Shown: positions 1 through 13,181, counted from the first letter of the stretch. The stretch: 64,000 nucleotides of DNA from Whitmania pigra (GCA_021613335.1 JAJTWR010000228.1:1440001-1504000), one strand, 5' to 3'. Numbers and translations: made by a program. The notes: generated from the letters alone by a model not told the origin.

Positions 1-1047
1 TTCACCGGATGCACTGAGGTTCGATTTGGTTGGAGGTTCAACAATTGCGTGAGACTTGACGAAGTGACGAGACCTGAGAATTGTCGTGATAACGATGATA
101 ATGATGCTGCTGTCGCTGATGATGATGATGATGATGACGATGATGATGATTTGGTGATGAGGACACAAATGATAATGATTATTCTGACGATAGTAATACT
201 GTGATTTAATATGTAGTTAATAAAACATAGCAATATCAATGTTATTTTTATTAAGTCTGAAAATAATTTTCTTGATATTTTAATAGCTTACCAATATTGC
301 TAACCATTACAAAAAAAATTATATTAAGTTAAATGATAAATTATAGTTAATTAAGCTATTTTTCGATGTAAAACAATAAATTACGTATATAAACTAATTA
401 GTAATGATAACGATATTAATATTAATAATAATTATTACAATTAATAGTGATGCGTAAGCAGTCTCAGAAAGCCCCATTGTGAGTTATTACAGGCCACAAG
501 TTTATGACGTCATCAGGTCATAACAATTACAACTATATCTACCTTATTATGGTTGGATAATTACAACTGTACATCACTCGTGGTGAATATGTTGATGACG
601 ACGACGATGATGGTGATGGTATGTGATAAATTTATTAATATTAACAACAACAACAACCTATATCCTCTTTTATGTGACTGTAATTATTTAGTAAACATAT
701 TCGACATAGTAATTGCTTATAAACTTTCCACTTCCTTAATTTATGCTTCCTTCACGCTTAATAACATACCAGCTTAACACATTAAACGTTAATTAATACT
801 ACCTAATAAAGTAAGAAATAAATAAAATATTGCAAAGTAATAAATTCAACTCGTCACCTTGTCACGGATAGAAACAAAATCACGGACGGTTGGACGGAAG
901 GTTGCCGCGGTTTTAAAGCTCTCTGAGTGTGTCCACGTGTTCATGAGGCTTTGTATGCCCCACATAAACATATGTTTGTATGCTCTGTATAAAAATATCT
1001 TTACATACTCTATATGAACATAGGTTTGTGTGCTCTGAATGAACTTA

Positions 1048-1130
1048 CAGTGGTACCCCGCTTAACGAACGCCTCACGCAACGAACCTTCCGTACAACGA
1101 ATACCGTCAAGAAAGCGCGGATGCGTGGCG
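1048..1130. mobile_element. Possible end of a Tc1/mariner-pogo type DNA transposon
   Basis: The stretch opens CAGTGGTACCCCGCTTAACG directly after a TA dinucleotide and continues with repeated ACGAA-type words. This looks like the termini of pogo/Tigger-like elements, which begin CAG and insert at TA. I did not find a matching inverted end nearby or any transposase. The rest of 1-1576 is AT-rich with short GAT and ATT runs and no gene I can support. Confidence 0.3.
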
Positions 1131-1576
1131 TAACGAATTAGTTTCACACAACAAACTCCCTTCCTTCCCTCTTTGACATAAACAACCGAATATAATATAC
1201 TATAATAAATATAGCGTCTTAGAATAATTTTTGCTCCAAAAGGGGCGCTAGGGCTTATTTTCGGGTGGTGTCTCATATTATCGCTGCACAATATTGAATT
1301 CTATTGGAAATTATGTTCCGCACAATAATACTAATATTTAATTATAATTATAATTATAAAAAATTTTTATTACGTTTCTACATTAAAATTTTAAAATTAT
1401 TTTTGTAATACCCACATATAATTACTGTGCAATTACTAAGTAGTGCAATATTTTGATAATTACGAATAATAATCGGATTCATAGTATGACATTGCTGACA
1501 TGATTTCAGTCTAATGTTATTTGCACTCTTTAACCATGTACACCTCACAGTTACCTTGGTAACGCTTGCCAAGCTG

Positions 1577-1806
1577 ACCATGATGATCATTATTATCATT
1601 ATCATTATTATCATTATCATCATCATCATTATCATCATTATCATTATTATTATTATCATTATTATCATTATCATTATCATCATTATCATCATTATCATTA
1701 TTATTATTATAATCATCATCATTATTATTATCATTATCATCATTATCATTATCATCATTATCATCATTATTATCATCATCATTATTATTATCATTATTAT
1801 CATTAT
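1577..1806. repeat. Imperfect (ATT/ATC)n microsatellite
   Basis: About 230 bp of mixed ATT and ATC triplets. Open frames over it give only poly-Ile, poly-Met or poly-Asn strings and are artefacts. Confidence 0.95.
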
Positions 1807-1832
1807 GTCCTTGATAGAGATAAGATCAAGGT

Positions 1833-2238
1833 TCACTCACTCACTCACTCACTCACTCACTCACTCACTCACTCACTCACTCACTCACTCACTCACTCAC
1901 TCACTCACTCACTCACTCACTCACTCACTCACTCACTCACTCACTCACTCACTCACTCACTCACTCACTCACTCACTCACCACTCACTCACTCACTCACT
2001 CACTCCACTCACTCACTCACTCACTCACTCACTCACTCACTCACTCACTCACTCACTCACTCACTCACTCACTCACTCACTCACTCACTCACTCACTCAC
2101 TCCACTCACTCACTCACTCACTCACACTCACTCACTCACTCACTCACTCACTCACTCACTCACTCACTCACTCACTCACTCACTCACTCACTCACTCACT
2201 CACTCACTCACTCACTCACTCACTCACTCACTCACTCA
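1833..2238. repeat. (CACT)n tetranucleotide array
   Basis: About 405 bp of nearly perfect CACT repeats, broken at about four places by one-to-three-base slips (near 1980, 2005, 2100 and 2125). The period of four gives a Thr-His-Ser-Leu repeat when translated; it is not a gene. It directly follows the ATT/ATC array. Confidence 0.97.
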
Positions 2239-2579
2239 GCAATTCAGATGCTCTTAAGCCAATTTCATTCCCTTTTAACGCTTCTCAAAATACCTTTTCA
2301 CTTCGCAATTTTTGCTGTTGCTATTGTTTTTTTAAAAGATAATCTTGCATTAAAAAACACAGACAAACTAACTTCCTGTTATGATCGTCGTAAGTAACCT
2401 CCACGACATCATTACTATAACAACCACAAAGGTTATCAACGTTATCATCATCATCGTATTTCCTGACAATACTGCTACCATGGCTTGGCGGAGTTCCGCT
2501 TGAATAATTTATTAAAACTAACTTCACTGAGAAGATCATTACTATCACTAATAAACACATCATCATCATCATCATCATT

Positions 2580-3535
2580 CGTTATTTTTTTAGTCCTTTT
2601 TGTTTAACTGGACTAAAACCTTGGGAATCCCCAGAATTCCAGACCAGTTTCTGGGAATTCGCAGACCGCCATCTTTTTAACGCCACGTTGAGTCTAGAAG
2701 TAGGTGCACTTAAGTTGGAATTAAATGCGTGGAAATAATTAATTTATGAGGAAGACTGCAAATAACAAGGCACTTGATTCAGCATTTAAGTACAAAATTA
2801 TTTCAACATTACTATCCAATTATCATATAGTTTTTAATAGTTATTTTTAATTAATAATTATTTATTTTTTTAATTGTGATTTTTATTTACCGTTCAATAT
2901 TTAGCATTAGAATTTTATTACTTCATTCAAACTAATTTAAATTATGAAATCGCGAATAAAAATTAATTTTAAAGTTTAATGAAATTTAAATATCAAAGCA
3001 AACAAAATTTATTTATATTCACTTTTAAAAATTGTTTAATATAAATATAATATTTCGATTATTTTATATCAGAATTTAATATTCCTTTCCTGTTTAAAAT
3101 GAAACTTCATTTCACAAAAATGCCTGCCCCTTTTGATTTCATGAATTATTGAAGCAATTTAAAATTTCTAATTAATATTTCAAATTGCAAATCTACTTTT
3201 AAATTTTCAATTTAAGCAATATTTCAAAAAAAAATTTATTTTTACCAATAACAAATCTTGCTCTAGCCATCGCTGAATTTACATGTTTTAATTAATAATA
3301 ATTAATATATAATTCAAGAAAACTATCATGAATTCTAAAATAATTAACCTCATTCAACTGCATTATACAGGAAAGTTAAATATGCGTGCAATTTTTTTGT
3401 CAGATAATAAATATTAAACATTTTGAAATCATTAATTTAAATTATTAAATATTATTTTATGATTTTCCTATCTGGAAATATCATTGATACATTGGAGTAT
3501 TGTAGTCCCATTAATATCATGAACTTTAGAAACTT
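2580..3535. other. Gene-free AT-rich stretch
   Basis: Strongly AT-rich sequence with no convincing exon on either strand, no RNA gene and no clear mobile element. Confidence 0.6.
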
Positions 3536-3665
3536 TGACAGCAACGACGATGGTGATGATGATAACGATGACGATTATGGTGGTGGTGATGATGATAACG
3601 ATGACGGTTATGGTGGTGGTGGTGATGATGATGATGATGATGATCATGCTACGATGCGGAGTAAT
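3536..3665. repeat. GAT/GGT microsatellite
   Basis: Runs of GATGAT and GGTGGT triplets with CGATGA interruptions. No coding meaning is apparent. Confidence 0.85.
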
Positions 3666-3952
3666 TCAATTGCAGGAAACCAGTCATCTTGGATGCATCT
3701 CTCGTCCTAAAAATAACTTTGCTGGATTTTTTGGAAAATTAATGATAATTCGTGATAATCTGATTGGATGTCTCTAATGCGTCGATGACGACGATGATGG
3801 TGATAATAATGATTATGTTGATGATGATTCAGATGGTGATGATGACGACCATGTGGCTGATGAGTTAGAAGATGAAGAGGAAGACCATGATGCTATGAAA
3901 AGTGTCCGCACCAATGACATGCGACGTATTAAATATTGAAGCACGAAATGCA

Positions 3953-4796
<844 letters not shown>

Positions 4797-5670
4797 CTTC
4801 GTTAGCAGGATCAGATTCAGCAGCGTCACCACCACCATAATCGCCATCGTCCTCACCATAATCATTGTCACTCTGATATTTTCTCGTTACGACTGAAAGA
4901 TTTAAGCCAGCGGCAAATTGATTTAAATTCCTATTTCATTTTCATTTGAAACAATAAAAACAATTTCGTTTTCTCATGAGAAAAAGAATGTTTAAAATAA
5001 TTACTGGAATAAATAGCAGAAGTTAAATCGCATAATTAATTTATTAATGGTTCGCTTCTTTATATTTTTTTATTTATGTTATTTTTTATTATTATTAAAA
5101 TCAGATTTGTTGGAAAAAAGAATGTAACATTTTAATAAATGCTAGAATTTCATTAAATACTTCTCGACTTTTGAAAGTATCATGTGGCAAATAATTGTAA
5201 AATACAATTAGTAAATAGAGTTTAAATTGTTTTTAAATTACAATTTTTTAATTTTACATACATGTTGTATATATCCACCAAATAACACACGTAATTACGA
5301 AATGTTACACAAAAAAGGCATTTATTTAACTTTTACTTGTTTTTCCGCAAAATTAATCAAACTTGTTTGTGTGAAATAAAAATTGGTTGCATCCAATCAA
5401 GCTATGAAAGAAGAAATTCCTAGAACCTACATCCATTCGGAACCACGCTGAAACATGCAAAGAGGCACCTCGTAGCGCAAACAAAGCTCAAGTTTCGATG
5501 ACTATTTCGATTCCATTTCCTTCTAAAATTAACTCACTTCATTATGTTTTTAAGCCGAATTCTGAATAGGCGCCAAACGAATGTTGGAGTGCTTCTTAAT
5601 ATGTGAAAGTTTATAAATCATACTGGTGCCTTTTTTTTTCAATGTTTATATTTAGAGTCATAGGGGTGGC

Positions 5671-5748
5671 CCCCACGTCATGCATCTCACGCACGTCATA
5701 CCACGTCACACGAGTCACGTCAGATGCATCGTGTCACATACGTCATGC
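5671..5748 (+). promoter_or_regulatory. Cluster of CRE-like CGTCA half-sites
   Basis: Five ACGTCA/TACGTCA words occur in under 80 bp (5674-5680, 5692-5699, 5702-5708, 5715-5721, 5740-5745), about 265-340 bases upstream of the HECT gene's first ATG. CGTCA is the half-site bound by CREB/ATF bZIP factors. A regulatory role is inferred from spacing and density only. Confidence 0.35.
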
Positions 5749-6010
5749 TACATACAGTTTTTCAGTTAAACGCTGGAAGAGGTCATAAAATTAGGACCAC
5801 CCACCTTAAGGACTGCCACTCTTAGTTATGCTCGAGGTGTACGCTTCATAAATACTTGCTGAAAGATTTTTGTGCGGTCTAACGGAATTATAAACGACAA
5901 AATTTAATAAACATTTTAAAAAATAATAAAAACTAATAAAATTTTGTTTAAACGAAAATGTACGATTGACGATCTTTTCTTGGCAACTAGGAAATGAACT
6001 AAAAACAGCA

Positions 6011-8053
6011 ATGCAGCATCATATCAATTATAAAATGACTCTAGCAAAAATAGTCATGGCAACCAAAACATCTGCGATCAAGGCAAAATCTACGAAGAGC
6101 GATGTGACATTACAAGCGGCCAAAAAGCATTTGGAACAGTCAGAGGAGTTCGAGGCAATGAAAGTTCTGGTCGACTTTATTGTTAGAGGCAGAGAAACAG
6201 AAGCAGATGTCAACACTTACATAATTGATTTCATTATCAAGTACATTTTACCACCTCTTGCGTACGAAGATGACTTTTCAGATGAGGATTACGTGCAAAG
6301 GATGGCAAGGTTAAAAACTTTTGTGAGAGCAGTTCTTGGCATTCCTAAGGATGTACAGTACGTTGATTCAGAAGTTACCCAGGAGATGAGTAAATCCTTT
6401 GAAGCAGTGGTCTGTTACTTCTTACAATGCCTTGACAAGCTGAGGCCAAAAGATAATGATCAAATCTTTAACCACGACTTGGGCAGTGATTCATGTTATT
6501 TCATTCCTCCTAAATCTCACAAGCAAATTAATTTGGGAACGAATTGCTGGCCGACTCTTTACAGTTTGATCGGACCTTCTCTTTGCGCCGGAAAGCTCTA
6601 CGCTTTTCACATCACACAAGCAGTCAGGATGGTGTCCATCATGTATGGAGTCAACAAACACTGGGGATCACTGTTTGGTAATCTCACGAAGAGACCAATT
6701 GTTCCGAATTCTGTATTTTTGTCGCTAAAAATCGATTACGATGAGGTGTATCGGCGTAAGTGGAACGAAGAATTGCAAGGATATTATCCGTTCCTATTCA
6801 AGCCAGACTTACGACAGACCATATATCGCGAAACCACCGTTAATATTTGTCTTGGAGACGTTAAACGATGCCCATGTACGGCGATCAGTTTCGTGGCTCT
6901 AAAGGAAAACACTCTGAATATCTCCGAAGTCATCGCATCGCAGACAAATGTCATTCCTTACTGGATGTTCTTATTTCATAATGAAAAAGAAGCAGGGATT
7001 GGGGTGACAAAGCAATTTTACACGAAATTTTCTCGAGACATAAAAAGGTACGCTTTGAATCTTTGGATTGGTGATCCCCATTTGGCTCCAGATGGTATCG
7101 AATATGTCAATTCAACCTGTGGTCTTTTTCCATCACCGTGCCTGATGCTGGACCAGGAGTCAAAACATATTTTGACTGCGATCGGAAAATTAATGGCGAA
7201 AGCACTGGTCGACAATACGTTAATGGATGTGCAATTAAGCCCGGCGCTGTACAAATACCTAGTAGAAGGTGCCAACAAGGCACAATGCTTAAACCTGAAC
7301 GACATCAGGGATGTGATGCCATCTTTGGCTAATTTTGTCGATGCGATGGCAGGTATCATGAAAGAGGCTTCGAGAATTAAGAGCGATTCTGGTTTAACTA
7401 CCGAGGAGAAACAGGATGCCTTATCAAATTTAAATTATGATGGGTGTTCCTTTGAAGACCTTTGCATCAATTTTACTGTTCCTGGATTCCCTGACATCGA
7501 GATGGTGGAGGGAGGATCTGAATTAAATCTTACAGTGGATAACGTTGAAGAATATCTCCAATTACTCGTGTGGTGGTTGCTGTATAAAGGTCCTCAGGAT
7601 AAATTGGAATGCATCAGAGCTGGATACACATCGGTACTGAATGAGGAATATTTTGTTAGCATCCTACCAGAAGATATGGATAAAATGGTGTGCGGCACTG
7701 GGGTAAATCCTTGGAAAATTGAAGAACTTAGACAATGCTTCAAGAGTTCCAGTATGTCTTCGGGTCTGAAATTTGAATCTCCACTCGTCCAGAATTTAAT
7801 TCAAGTGCTTCACGAGTTGTCTCCTGAAGAACAGAAGAAGTTCTTAAATTTTGTTACTGGCTCGCCTAATCTGCCAGTAGGAGGTTTGAGCTCTATACGA
7901 CCGAAATTTATGATTAAAACCATTTCAACCAATGGAAATCCAGACAAATATCTTCCAAAAGCACAAACTTGTTTCAATATACTGTTTCTTCCCCAATACA
8001 CCAGTCAGCAAGCGCTGAAAAACAAGCTTCTGCAAGCAATTGGGGAATTTTGA
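6011..8053 (+). CDS. TRIP12/UFD4-like HECT-type E3 ubiquitin ligase, intronless
   Basis: One open frame of 680 residues without introns. The C-terminal ~340 residues form a HECT catalytic domain, which passes ubiquitin from an E2 to substrate through a cysteine thioester. Visible hallmarks are FVTGSPNLPVGG, WKIEELRQCF, and the active-site segment AQTCFNILFLPQY with the catalytic Cys at residue ~654 (codon 7970-7972). The stretch NEKEAGIGVTKQFYTKFSRD and the spacing resemble the TRIP12/UFD4 class rather than NEDD4. The N-terminal ~330 residues match no domain I recognise; the long ARM/WWE part of TRIP12 is absent. I take ATG 6011 as the start: an earlier ATG at 5958 meets a stop after three codons, and the frame upstream to 5966 begins only with TTG. 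The tail after the Cys is only 26 residues, shorter than in TRIP12. The lack of introns beside intron-rich neighbours suggests a retrocopy, still open and so perhaps functional. It runs tail-to-tail with FWR1. Confidence 0.85.
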   Translation: MQHHINYKMTLAKIVMATKTSAIKAKSTKSDVTLQAAKKHLEQSEEFEAMKVLVDFIVRGRETEADVNTYIIDFIIKYILPPLAYEDDFSDEDYVQRMARLKTFVRAVLGIPKDVQYVDSEVTQEMSKSFEAVVCYFLQCLDKLRPKDNDQIFNHDLGSDSCYFIPPKSHKQINLGTNCWPTLYSLIGPSLCAGKLYAFHITQAVRMVSIMYGVNKHWGSLFGNLTKRPIVPNSVFLSLKIDYDEVYRRKWNEELQGYYPFLFKPDLRQTIYRETTVNICLGDVKRCPCTAISFVALKENTLNISEVIASQTNVIPYWMFLFHNEKEAGIGVTKQFYTKFSRDIKRYALNLWIGDPHLAPDGIEYVNSTCGLFPSPCLMLDQESKHILTAIGKLMAKALVDNTLMDVQLSPALYKYLVEGANKAQCLNLNDIRDVMPSLANFVDAMAGIMKEASRIKSDSGLTTEEKQDALSNLNYDGCSFEDLCINFTVPGFPDIEMVEGGSELNLTVDNVEEYLQLLVWWLLYKGPQDKLECIRAGYTSVLNEEYFVSILPEDMDKMVCGTGVNPWKIEELRQCFKSSSMSSGLKFESPLVQNLIQVLHELSPEEQKKFLNFVTGSPNLPVGGLSSIRPKFMIKTISTNGNPDKYLPKAQTCFNILFLPQYTSQQALKNKLLQAIGEF

Positions 8054-8108
8054 CAGTTTATCGGCTACTTTATCTTTATTTATGATTAACTTTAATCGTC
8101 TGTTTGTA

Positions 8109-8114
8109 AATAAA
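8109..8114 (+). terminator. AATAAA polyadenylation signal of the HECT gene
   Basis: AATAAA lies about 56 bases past the stop codon, a usual place for a cleavage signal. More A-rich copies follow near 8235-8245. Confidence 0.55.
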
Positions 8115-8739
8115 ATTTCATTTTTCTTCATGAATCACGAGTTGGATTTCATATTAACTTTGTTAAAAGTTAAAAAATTATTGCGAGACAAAAAGGTTGC
8201 AAACCTAAGATTTGCGTCAAAGCTTTATTTTTGAAAATAAATGAAAATAATTTTTTTTTGATATTTCGTTATATATATTATATTAAATTTATTTTTTAAT
8301 ATACCAGTATATAGGTTTTATATATATAAATATATATATATAAATAAAAAGATAAGGACTTTAAAATTTAGACTTTTATTATTATATTATATAAAACTGA
8401 ATATTTAGACTTAGGATATGTTATTACAAATAATAATAAGGAAACCACATGTTTTTATAGAAAAATATCATGTAATGCTTAATTACGTTTACAGTTGACT
8501 TCTGTTTTCTGTTCGCATTTAATACAGGCTATTTTTACAGCTTAATTTTAATCTTGAGCTTCTTACTCAATCTATTAACTAACACTTATTAATTAAGGGT
8601 ATTTTTTAGGCAACATACAATATACTATGTTAAACATACTAAAATTATATCTTTTTACTAATATTAATGATAATTTAATAGTCATGCATGTACATTCACA
8701 TCATGTCCGTGAAAATGTTTCACTGGTTCCACTCTGGAA

Positions 8740-9457
8740 TCATTCTAGATTCTTGGACGGATTCTTGGATATAATACCGGTGAACTTGCGACTTAAGATC
8801 TTCCACAAATTAATCTCACGTGGTCCTGAAGGCAGCGACCAGATGTAGTATCCTCTGCAAAAATCAGTTTCCGATTAGTCAATCGTTTATTAAATCAATC
8901 ACAAAGACCTCCATTCAATAAATAACAACTCAGCCATTCACCCAATCACCTTAGTCACCCAATCACTCGTGCGCCAAACATCCCAACTAAGATATCACTC
9001 GACACTTACATAATCACTCCGAATCCACTGAAGCCTAGGATGGTGACAAAGAAGTAGAAGCCGACCTCTTTTAGAGGCAGATTTGACTTCGATACCCAGT
9101 TGTCCTCATCGACGTCAAACGCTTCTGCAGCTGCAGGAATGCAGGAGCCGCCCGCGGCACTACGACTAATTTCTGCTAGATTGGGCAAGACCACTATTAT
9201 AGATTGTATGCATTCAGGGGTAATGTCGAAAGCGTTGAAGATCGACATGTCGATATCCGACTTGCCTCCAAGAGGTCTTTGGGAAACCTTGAAGGGACGG
9301 GTTGGGTACTGACGAGACGCCCCTGGAGTTAGACATTTACAATTGTATTCCATTACCAATATTGAAATAAGATAATTGAGGTTGAAATAATGTAATTGTA
9401 TCATTATTATAATTATCCTTAGTATTGTTATTAATGCTAATTATATTGTTATTATTA

Positions 9458-9514
<57 letters not shown>

Positions 9515-12500
9515 TCATTAAAAGTACTTTACATTACATTAAAAGTCATCCTTATATATTAGATCAGCGACGTTTTATATTTGCTAGTTTGGCAGTGTTT
9601 ACGCTGAGTGATCACCTCTTTTGGTCGAAGAGTGTTTGCCAGGACGAATCTTTTCCCCAAGAACCGGTTTTATACTGGGATGGGTGGTTGTTACAGTAAT
9701 TGCTTCTGTTACTTTTGGAACGATCGGGATATCTGCAGGAAAAGTTTTAAGAGATTTTCATCTTAAATTAATCAACAATTCAAAAACTGTTGAATTAAAA
9801 TGTTAAGTTATTCAGTTCGCATTTTCCTACAGTGCTTTTTTTTATAGAAAATTTAGATTTTGAGTAAAAAGAAATTTTAATTATTTTAAATACCAAATAC
9901 AGCTGATTCTTAACATCTCCAACTTTTAGAATTTATTGAACTCATGAAATTTGTTTCTAGAGTGTTTCCAAAAGTTACGCAATCAATGAAGCATTAAGCG
10001 TTCCTCTTCAATGCACCTCGACTGAGGCAGTATTTCCCAAACCAGTCATCTTCACAATAGTCAAGGCACAACCCGAACTCGTCAAAGTTTTCATTGGGGC
10101 ACTTGTAAATTTCTTGGCAGGGAGTTTCACCCGATGCATCGATACAGCCTGACAGAAATAGGATTAAAGCATCACGCTTTGTTGTTAGAAATTATTGTTG
10201 TAATAATTGCTACATATTTTGCTTTTTTAATATTTTTAAACTCGTTATTACAGCGAATTATTACTCTTTAAACACTAACATTAATTGTAGCAATTACATT
10301 TTAATAAGATTGTGATAATGATAAAAATTATTAATTTAATTTTATTAACTTTAGCAATTAAATTTTAATAGTAGTTATTATTAATTTAATAGGTTAAAAC
10401 TAAAATGTATTTCATACCACTAAAGATCAAAGCCTCGTTTTCTCCACCGCAAACTGCAGCCTGTCCTGAGCATCTGAGGTTGCAGAGTTCAAAGTTCACA
10501 GGGGGATTGCTGATTTCATCTTCACAGAAACAGTATTTGGAATTCTACAAGAAGAATGATCAATAACGATCATATAAATATAACACAAAATATAACATGA
10601 TCATAAAATATAGCATCTCATAAAATATAATCGTAAAATGATAAAATCAATATACCTCCGATAACAAATTTGATAAGCTTGATAGTACCTGTAATTCACG
10701 ACGTGTATTACCTGTAATAAAGCGTTCACCTTTCCTTTCCTGGCGCACTCCCTGACGCAAAATGCTACACTCATGTCATCTTTCTCAATTGCTCCATTCG
10801 GCACTGTGCTTTTGTAGCAACCAACGATGTAAATGTGGGGTGCTCTGGCTTGTAGGCAGAAATTTTATTTAATATTATTATTATTGAAAATATGATTGTA
10901 ACCAACTCTATTTTATAAATTTAATCATTTCTAGAAGTTTCAATCTAGATGATGGGTATTCAACTTATTTTAAAAATCTAAAATTTAAAAAGAAATGTTA
11001 TTTGAATTGTCATCGCGTTATGATTGATAACAATGTAATACGAACAGAATAGAACCTATGTAAACGGAATATGTGTTTTTGGAGCCACACATGATGTCGA
11101 ACTCAGTCTTACAAGGTGAAGGACACTCAGTGTCTGCCAGTAAATTTGTTGGAGTTTTTGAACCACAGAGGCAACTCTTCAAGACATTAACATTTAGTTA
11201 GAAGAGGTTAAATTAATTTATAAAAATCGCCGTTTTAGTCTATAAATAGTTTTTTTCTTGGTTTATTGCCTTAACTTTCGAACGAATCTGGCGTAGGTTC
11301 CAGATACTGATATTATCCTCACCTCTTTAACAATTTTAAGATCATCCTTTGGAGAAAAAAGTGAAAGCTAGTCTTCTCTGGTGTACGGATGACGGCCATT
11401 ACTTAAATGCGGTCGGCAATCACAAGGTCAGCTATAATACCAGGAACTCAAAACGCGCGACGTATCACGCCAACACCAAGGCTTTTCCCCTTTTATTTTA
11501 CCTCATGTAAGTAAGTTGTTCACATTGTGACTACCTTTGAGTTAACCGTTTGCCGAAGTAATTCAATAGCCATCCATGATCTTTAAACATGCTCGCAAAA
11601 GAACCAAAGTAAAACTCACGCCATCGTCTCTCAAGCTCATGAACCTGTATCCAGACCCAAAACAAGCCAATTTGCAAGTCCCATCAGTCACTTTGGAAAG
11701 TTTTCCACTGAACTCCGAATAGCATCCGTAATAACCCAAATCCCGAGAATACTCTGAATTTCAAAACGTATCAATAAATATCATAAATATCTTTGAATGG
11801 ATGAAAACCGGTTTTTAATGACCCGCTAATGGCCAATTAAAAATATTAATGAAATCGAAAACTGGTTTTACTTTTACCCATTTGATATACTTCTATCTCC
11901 GAAACGGCGGCCTTAGTGGATGACCCGGATCGACTATCGGACGGCCGTATCGTGATCTCTGACATTAATTGGTTCCAGAATTCTTGTATGTTACAATTAA
12001 CACGCATCGGCATTCCGGGTGCCAAAAGTTCACCGGAATACTGACCACATTCTATTTTGATCGAAGGGTTATCGTGGGGTGTCAGTTGAACGTTGAAATT
12101 GTCCAGCATGGTATCTGTTAGTAAAGTTATCAGTTCAAAATCCTGAGCGGACAATAATTAAGTGAAGCTTTTTAGTCTCTAGATTTCAGTTTTTAAAATT
12201 GTATTCAAACGTTTTGACTCAAATTCCTGTATGCGATGCAAAAACAGTCGAATTGTCAAGTTTTTTTTAAACTTAGAGTTGGCACTGGCCTTTTGAAATA
12301 AATTGTAGTAAATATCAATCTGTGCTCAGGTTAATTATGTTCGCCTCTAGCTACGGCAGCCATGGAAGGAACCTGATGGTGGCAGCATCGTCCGAAACTA
12401 TTGAATTAACTATAAGCTGACCACATGCATAAGGCGCTATATAAATTATTATTCAACTGCCATTTCTACAAATAAAAAAAACTCTACCACAATCCGAGCA

Positions 12501-12906
12501 TTCTCCACTAAAGACAATCACGGATCCAATCATGTTGGTTGGTGGTATAACGATTTTTATTCTCACGAGAGAAGCATCTGCACAATCGGAACTAACTATC
12601 AAAGGATTCATTGGACTGGAAATTCCGTCAGTTATGAGATTGTTTCTGCTTGACACATCCTCGCAAGGAACATAAACTGGCTGCTTCAAAGCAATGTTCC
12701 TTGTTGAACTCGCTTCGAGTTCTGAAATTATAATAATTGATCAAATTAAGAAAAAATAAACTTATTCCTGACGGAAATTGTACAGAATTCTTGTAGCTCT
12801 GCAGAAAAATAATATCAAATGACATCGAAGTAGCAGTCTCGATTCAGAACTCACCGTGTCTGCAAAAAATGGCCAATGTTAGCACAATCGATGACACGAA
12901 ACCCAT
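8740..12906 (-). CDS. FWR1: fucolectin-like/WSC/EGF-like single-pass membrane protein, 533 aa
   Basis: Ten exons: 12855-12906, 12488-12721, 11878-12114, 11620-11753, 11056-11176, 10712-10848, 10418-10544, 10017-10148, 9010-9322, 8740-8854. All junctions are GT-AG, phases agree throughout, and the joined frame is open to a stop at 8740. Domains: signal peptide 1-17 (MGFVSSIVLTLAIFCRH); fucolectin/F-type-lectin-like domain ~18-174 (NIALKQPVY, SGECSDCG, LDNFNV, then CGQYSG and VSEIEVYQM); WSC-1 ~175-259 (GYYGCY, FMSLRDDG, SCLCGSK); WSC-2 ~260-347 (GCYKSTV, YCFCEDE, VCGGENEA); six-Cys EGF-like module ~348-391; stalk; membrane helix ending GFSGFGVIIGYYIW across the last intron; tail of ~35 residues, the longest in the array. 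Expected at the plasma membrane with the lectin/WSC part outside. Ligand and function unknown. FWR2 ends only ~275 bp upstream. The exon model is firm; domain names rest on motif recognition. Confidence 0.85.
9441..9513. repeat. (ATT)n microsatellite in FWR1 intron 8
   Basis: About 70 bp of ATT triplets with a few GTT variants at the left edge. The rest of this intron (9323-10016) shows no recognised element. Confidence 0.9.
12320..12455 (+). repeat. Short interspersed repeat with GGCGCTATATAAAT tail
   Basis: A GC-richer island in FWR1 intron 2 ends GGCGCTATATAAATTATTATT. The same terminal word is found in LINE-associated sequence at ~44560 and, reversed, in other introns. Probably the 3' end of a SINE or truncated LINE, in plus orientation. 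Confidence 0.4.
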
Positions 12907-12957
12907 CTCCTGAAGAAATCTCTCCAAGATACTCAAATTCGTAAAAGTCGCCTACTA

Positions 12958-12995
12958 TTTTAGCAACGCTTGACGTGTTTCGTAACGAGGACGTG
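12958..12995 (-). promoter_or_regulatory. Putative conserved promoter element upstream of FWR1
   Basis: TAGCAACGCTTGACG followed by CGTAACGAGGACG lies 52-90 bases upstream of the FWR1 ATG. Similar words sit at similar distances upstream of FWR2 (18968), FWR3 (26894) and, for the second half only, FWR4 (34452). Shared upstream sequence suggests common transcriptional control or leftover duplicated sequence. Confidence 0.35.
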
Positions 12996-13181
12996 ATCTT
13001 TTTGTGAACTTTATTTATTATCAGACAATTTATTTAAAAAAAAAACAAAAACCAAAACGACGAATAATAATTAATCTTACCATTTACTAATTGCAAATTG
13101 TAAACAACATTAAAATATGCATGTGAAAATCGAAATTCAATAATTCATATATTTCATAATTCCGTTCATATTTTCAGAGCT

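Noticed and set aside
1514..2257. Long frame of poly-Ile followed by a Thr-His-Ser-Leu repeat
   Set aside because: It is the translation of (ATT/ATC)n and (CACT)n microsatellites; there is no unique sequence or splice support.
9621..9806. 61-codon plus-strand frame with a membrane-like segment in FWR1 intron 8
   Set aside because: It is short, opposite to the host gene, has no known motif, no exon-like borders and no relative in the other paralogues' introns.
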